DNA of 25,395 nt from an uncultured Zetaproteobacteria bacterium. GTDB lineage: Bacteria > Pseudomonadota > Zetaproteobacteria > Mariprofundales > Mariprofundaceae. The notes below the pieces were generated by a model. The model worked only from the letters and a program-made list of their open reading frames with translations. It had not been told where the DNA came from and searched no databases. How positions within the stretch are numbered: the first letter of the stretch is position 1; each line of letters opens with the position of its first letter. The stretch covers positions 1-25,395 of the forward strand of contig CAJXNE010000006.1 in assembly GCA_913056285.1 (NCBI GenBank), in the 5' to 3' direction. The position numbers and the translations under genes are program-made. Of this stretch, positions 22,484 to 25,395 are shown one piece after another.

Positions 22484-22999
22484 ATGCCGAAAAAGAAATT
22501 TCAGCGCTATATGCCGGACCACAGGAAGATACGTGATCAAAAATGCTTGCAATGCTTTGGCACGCTGCTGAATAACCAGGCGCTGTGGCATTTGAATCGG
22601 CATTCTCTGGCCCGGGCTTTTTTCATCGGTTTAATCTGTGCTTTTATTCCTGTTCCCTTTCAGATGGTGCTGGCAGCTGCCGGAGCTATTCTGATTCATG
22701 CCAATCTGCCCATTGCAGTGGCCTTGGTCTGGTTGACCAATCCGGTCACCATGCCGCCGCTATTTTATATTGCCTATAAACTGGGGGCGTGGGTGATGCA
22801 AATGCCGGAACAGGCGTTTCATTTTGAAGCGAGTCTGGAGTGGGTCCTCAACGGCATGGCGACTATTTGGCAGCCTTTCCTGCTCGGTTGCGCGATTCTC
22901 GGGGTTATCAGTGGCATTATGGGTTATATCACAATTAAAATAGCCTGGCGCTGGATTGTCGTTCGCAGATGGCGTCGGCGACATCAGCATATCGGATAA
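22484..22999 (+). CDS. DUF2062 family membrane protein
   Basis: A 171-residue inner-membrane protein. The domain runs from about residue 38 and includes HSLARAFFIGLICAFIPVPF, a second hydrophobic stretch with NLPIAVALVWLTNPVTMPPLF (the TNP motif is typical of DUF2062) and a last helix near 133-155. A basic tail, VVRRWRRRHQH, follows. The family's role is unknown. In some bacteria members are linked to polysaccharide or glycosyltransferase genes, but there is no such context here. It lies 32 bases after metG and 10 bases before the kinase-like gene if that starts at TTG 23010. Confidence 0.87.
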   Translation: MPKKKFQRYMPDHRKIRDQKCLQCFGTLLNNQALWHLNRHSLARAFFIGLICAFIPVPFQMVLAAAGAILIHANLPIAVALVWLTNPVTMPPLFYIAYKLGAWVMQMPEQAFHFEASLEWVLNGMATIWQPFLLGCAILGVISGIMGYITIKIAWRWIVVRRWRRRHQHIG

Positions 23000-23009
23000 T
23001 ATTCTACCC

Positions 23010-23891
23010 TTGTCTGTCTGGAAAGCTGTAGAACAATCCATCACGGAAACAACCGGTCACGCGTTTTCAATCAAAAATCAGCATAGAATTGGCGGGGGAA
23101 GTATCAACATTGCCTGCCGGATTGATGGTGCTGGACGGCGTTATTTCGTGAAACTGAATCAGGCGGAGCAGCTGGATATGTTTGCAGCCGAGGCTGATGG
23201 TTTGTGTGAATTGGCCAGTGCAAAGGCTATTCGTGTTCCGATTCCCGTATGTTATGGAAAAGCTGCGGGTAAATCCTGGCTGGTGACTGAGTATATTGGG
23301 TTTGGACGGGGAGAAGAGGATTCAGCGCAATTATTGGGCAGGCAGCTGGCGACCTTGCATCGTCAGTCATCGGAACAATTCGGCTGGTTTCGCGATAACA
23401 CGATTGGTTCCACGCCGCAGCACAACGCGTGGTCGAATGACTGGGTCGATTTCTATCGGGATCACCGGTTACGATTCCAGCTGGAACTGGCTGCCCGCAA
23501 TGGATTTGCAGGCTCCTTGCAAATCAAGGGTGAACGTTTGATGGCGAATCTTGATGTATTCTTTTCAAGCTATGCGCCGATAGCATCATTGCTGCATGGT
23601 GATTTATGGGGTGGAAATCGTGCTTTTGATGAATCAGGGCAACCGGTCATTTTCGATCCGGCAGTTTATTACGGTGATCGTGAAGCCGATATTGCCATGA
23701 CAGAGCTGTTTAGCGGCTTTGGTGCTGATTTCTATGCCGCATATCAGGAAGCGTGGCCTCTGGATGCCGGATATTCAGTGCGCAAGTCCTTGTATAACCT
23801 CTATCACATTCTCAATCACGCTAACCTGTTCGGTGGCGGCTATGCTGTTCAGGCTGAATCGATGATTGATCGATTATTGGCTGAAATCTGA
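23010..23891 (+). CDS. Fructosamine kinase-like protein (FN3K/YniA family)
   Basis: Phosphorylates fructosamines or ribulosamines on glycated proteins and amines, a deglycation step; the exact substrate is not known here. The fold is aminoglycoside-phosphotransferase-like. Visible are GGGSINIACRI with RRYFVKLN (nucleotide-binding lobe), WLVTEYI hinge, QLATLHRQSSEQFGW, the catalytic loop LHGDLWGGN and the metal site IFDPAVYYGDREADIAM. It ends with LFGGGYAVQAESMIDRLL. The start is uncertain: TTG 23010 gives the usual short N-terminus (SVWKAVEQSI) and no overlap, while TTG 22956 would overlap the DUF2062 gene by 44 bases. Neither has a clear ribosome site. Confidence 0.88.
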   Translation: MSVWKAVEQSITETTGHAFSIKNQHRIGGGSINIACRIDGAGRRYFVKLNQAEQLDMFAAEADGLCELASAKAIRVPIPVCYGKAAGKSWLVTEYIGFGRGEEDSAQLLGRQLATLHRQSSEQFGWFRDNTIGSTPQHNAWSNDWVDFYRDHRLRFQLELAARNGFAGSLQIKGERLMANLDVFFSSYAPIASLLHGDLWGGNRAFDESGQPVIFDPAVYYGDREADIAMTELFSGFGADFYAAYQEAWPLDAGYSVRKSLYNLYHILNHANLFGGGYAVQAESMIDRLLAEI

Positions 23892-23969
23892 TTATCCTAA
23901 CCCAGCAAAGCCGGAACCAAAAACCTTGAGCCACGACATACGAATTTATTCTTCCTGTTTTATCTTTAT

Positions 23970-23993
23970 TCTTCGTGCCTTTGTGTCTTCGTG
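23970..23993. repeat. Three 8-base tandem units between convergent genes
   Basis: Plus-strand units TCTTCGTG, CCTTTGTG, TCTTCGTG follow one another without gaps. Read on the minus strand they give the phrase CACGAAGACACAAAGGCACG, which belongs to a style of short dispersed intergenic repeat seen in many unrelated bacterial genomes. It lies in the 159-base gap between the kinase-like gene and pmbA, where no intrinsic terminator is evident. Confidence 0.65.
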
Positions 23994-24050
23994 GTAAAAT
24001 ATCTTGTGCTGTTGCATTAGATTTTATTTGTAAGGGGCTAACGCAAATGA

Positions 24051-25395
24051 TTATTGTCCGGCGACAGTCATGCCGGAGATGGCAAGTGAGGGCACAGCGG
24101 TGGAACCGAACCACGTCAGATCAGAGCCGACCATGGCGATGTTGGCGAACATATCTTTCAGGTTGCCGGCGATGGTGATGCCGGAAACAGGGTGGCTGAT
24201 TGTTCCGTTTTCAATCAAAAAACCACCGGCGCCACGTGAATAATCACCGGTGACGCTATTGACGCCGAAGCCAATCAGTTCTGTAATCAACAAACCATGA
24301 TCCATTTCTTCGAGCATGTCCTGTTGTGTTTGTTCTCCTGCCTGCCAGATCAGGTTGGATGAGCCGATGCCAATATCACCGGTCAGGCCGCGCGAGGCGC
24401 TGCCGGTTTCCGGTTGTCCTAATCGTTTGGCCACATAGCGGTCGGCCAGAAAAGTATTCAGCCGTCCCTGATCAATGATGCAGTTACGCGAGCAGCGTGT
24501 ACCTTCACCATCGAATAAACGATTGCCCATGCCATCGGGGTGATCGGGGTTATCCTCAATATGAACAGAGGCGGGGAAAATGGGCTGACCCAGACTATCG
24601 GCCAGAAATGAGCGTTGTTGTAATACAGCGCGGCCATTGATTGCGCCGACCAGATGGCCCAGCAGGGATGTGGCAGTGCGTGGTTCGAATATGATTGTGG
24701 CCTCGCCGCTATCCATGCTGCCCGGGTTTAAGCGGGAGATGGCCCGGCTTGCAGCTTCTTCTGCAATGTGTTGCGGTGAACGCAAATCCGCTGCGTTAAA
24801 GGCGCGGTGCCATGCGTAATCACGTTGCATGGCATCAGCGCTACCGGCAATGACAGATACGCTCAACGAGGCGGATGCCTTGGCATATTCGGCGGCAAAT
24901 CCGTCGCTGGATGCATAGGCGACGCGGGTACTGCCGAATCCGGCATCAGCGCCTTCGCTATTGCTGATATCGGTGGCGTAGTGGCGGGCAATATCTTCAC
25001 ATTCCATTGCCGCCGTTCTAGCCTGTTCCAAATTCCAGCCCGGGTCGGTGTGATTGTGGCGTTTTTGCCATGTATCGAGTTCATCTGCACCCGGATGATT
25101 GGCTCCGACCGGGGGCACTGCATCGGGATCAGGCTCGGAAATGCGCGCCATGGCGACCACCTGTTCGGTCAGCGCCTTTAATCCTGCTTCTGAAACATCG
25201 GAGGAAGATGCGGTCGCAAATGCCAGTCCTTGCGGGGTTTCGACAAAGGCGCGTAAACCCAGCCCCTGCGCATCTTCGCGTTCGACAGATTCAACCTGTC
25301 CGTTGCGTACGCTGATCGAATCGCCGGTATCGCACAGGGCCAGCGCATCGGCATGGATGGCGCCGCTGTTTCTGGCTGCATCAATCAGGCGAACG
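24051..25395 (-). CDS. pmbA: PmbA (TldE) metalloprotease-family protein, N-terminus outside window
   Basis: Partner of TldD in a heterodimeric protease that trims modified peptides such as microcin B17 and PQQ precursors and degrades unstable antitoxins. PmbA itself lacks the catalytic HExxxH site, and none is seen. The frame is open to the right edge (first codon about 25394), giving 447 residues, so only about 20 N-terminal residues are lacking compared with E. coli. Matches include the early SVRNGQVESVEREDAQGLGL, ERDYAYT-like QRDYAWHRAF, LLGHLVGAINGRAVLQQRSF, SLGQPIFP, TELIGFGVNSVTGDYSRGA and PVSGITIAGNLKDMFANI. It ends in the usual MTVAGQ. The GTG at 25160 is an internal codon, not the start. 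Convergent with the kinase-like gene. Confidence 0.95.
   Translation of the reverse strand, partial: VRLIDAARNSGAIHADALALCDTGDSISVRNGQVESVEREDAQGLGLRAFVETPQGLAFATASSSDVSEAGLKALTEQVVAMARISEPDPDAVPPVGANHPGADELDTWQKRHNHTDPGWNLEQARTAAMECEDIARHYATDISNSEGADAGFGSTRVAYASSDGFAAEYAKASASLSVSVIAGSADAMQRDYAWHRAFNAADLRSPQHIAEEAASRAISRLNPGSMDSGEATIIFEPRTATSLLGHLVGAINGRAVLQQRSFLADSLGQPIFPASVHIEDNPDHPDGMGNRLFDGEGTRCSRNCIIDQGRLNTFLADRYVAKRLGQPETGSASRGLTGDIGIGSSNLIWQAGEQTQQDMLEEMDHGLLITELIGFGVNSVTGDYSRGAGGFLIENGTISHPVSGITIAGNLKDMFANIAMVGSDLTWFGSTAVPSLAISGMTVAGQ

Overview
The window is a gene-dense piece of a proteobacterial chromosome, roughly 50% GC by eye. Almost everything in it is core housekeeping. The content (carB-greA, yfgM-bamB-der, ratA-rnfH, ribE-ribBA-ribH-nusB, tmk-holB-metG, Fe-type sodB, pmbA) fits the Gammaproteobacteria or Zetaproteobacteria. 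I lean towards a Zetaproteobacterium (Mariprofundus-like), but this rests on overall protein character and gene order, not on a phylogenetic marker, and is tentative.

Layout, plus strand unless stated. 1-4062: the 3' part of carB, greA, a DUF4149 membrane protein and an AI-2E/PerM family permease. 4136-8122: yfgM-like, bamB, der, ratA and rnfH/ratB, nearly all touching or overlapping; this joins outer-membrane assembly to ribosome maturation. 8166-8972: a single-pass membrane protein with a C-terminal SH3 domain. 9035-11376, minus: an M20D amidohydrolase and a YbdK/GCS2 carboxylate-amine ligase, coupled by an ATGA overlap. 11444-14415: riboflavin genes ribE, ribBA and ribH, then nusB. 14957-15535, minus: iron superoxide dismutase. 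15927-20608: five genes joined by 4-base stop/start overlaps, namely a DUF4143 AAA ATPase, a DEAD-box RNA helicase, yceH, tmk and holB. 20913-23891: metG, a DUF2062 membrane protein and a fructosamine-kinase-like protein. 24051-25395, minus: pmbA, running off the right edge.

The unusual material sits in the gaps around nusB and sodB. Two 81-base copies of a two-hairpin repeat flank nusB. Each ends in a GTAG tetranucleotide followed by a GCGAC-TTGC-GTCGC hairpin, which is REP-like architecture. Their first hairpin carries compensatory base changes between copies. The second copy abuts a frameshifted C-terminal remnant of a REP-associated tyrosine transposase (RAYT). Just beyond sodB lies a broken 5' piece of a gmhB-like phosphatase. 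It runs into an 11-base perfect inverted repeat that ends exactly at the ATG of the DUF4143 ATPase, so this short accessory patch (about 13.76-17.15 kb) appears to have collected repeats, a dead transposase, a dead phosphatase and a possibly acquired ATPase gene now heading an essential operon.

I found no rRNA, tRNA, CRISPR array, prophage or intact insertion sequence, and no riboswitch before the riboflavin genes. I do not see a clearly new multi-gene system. The best leads are the REP/RAYT pair with covariation and the inverted-repeat-controlled ATPase-helicase-yceH-tmk-holB chain.
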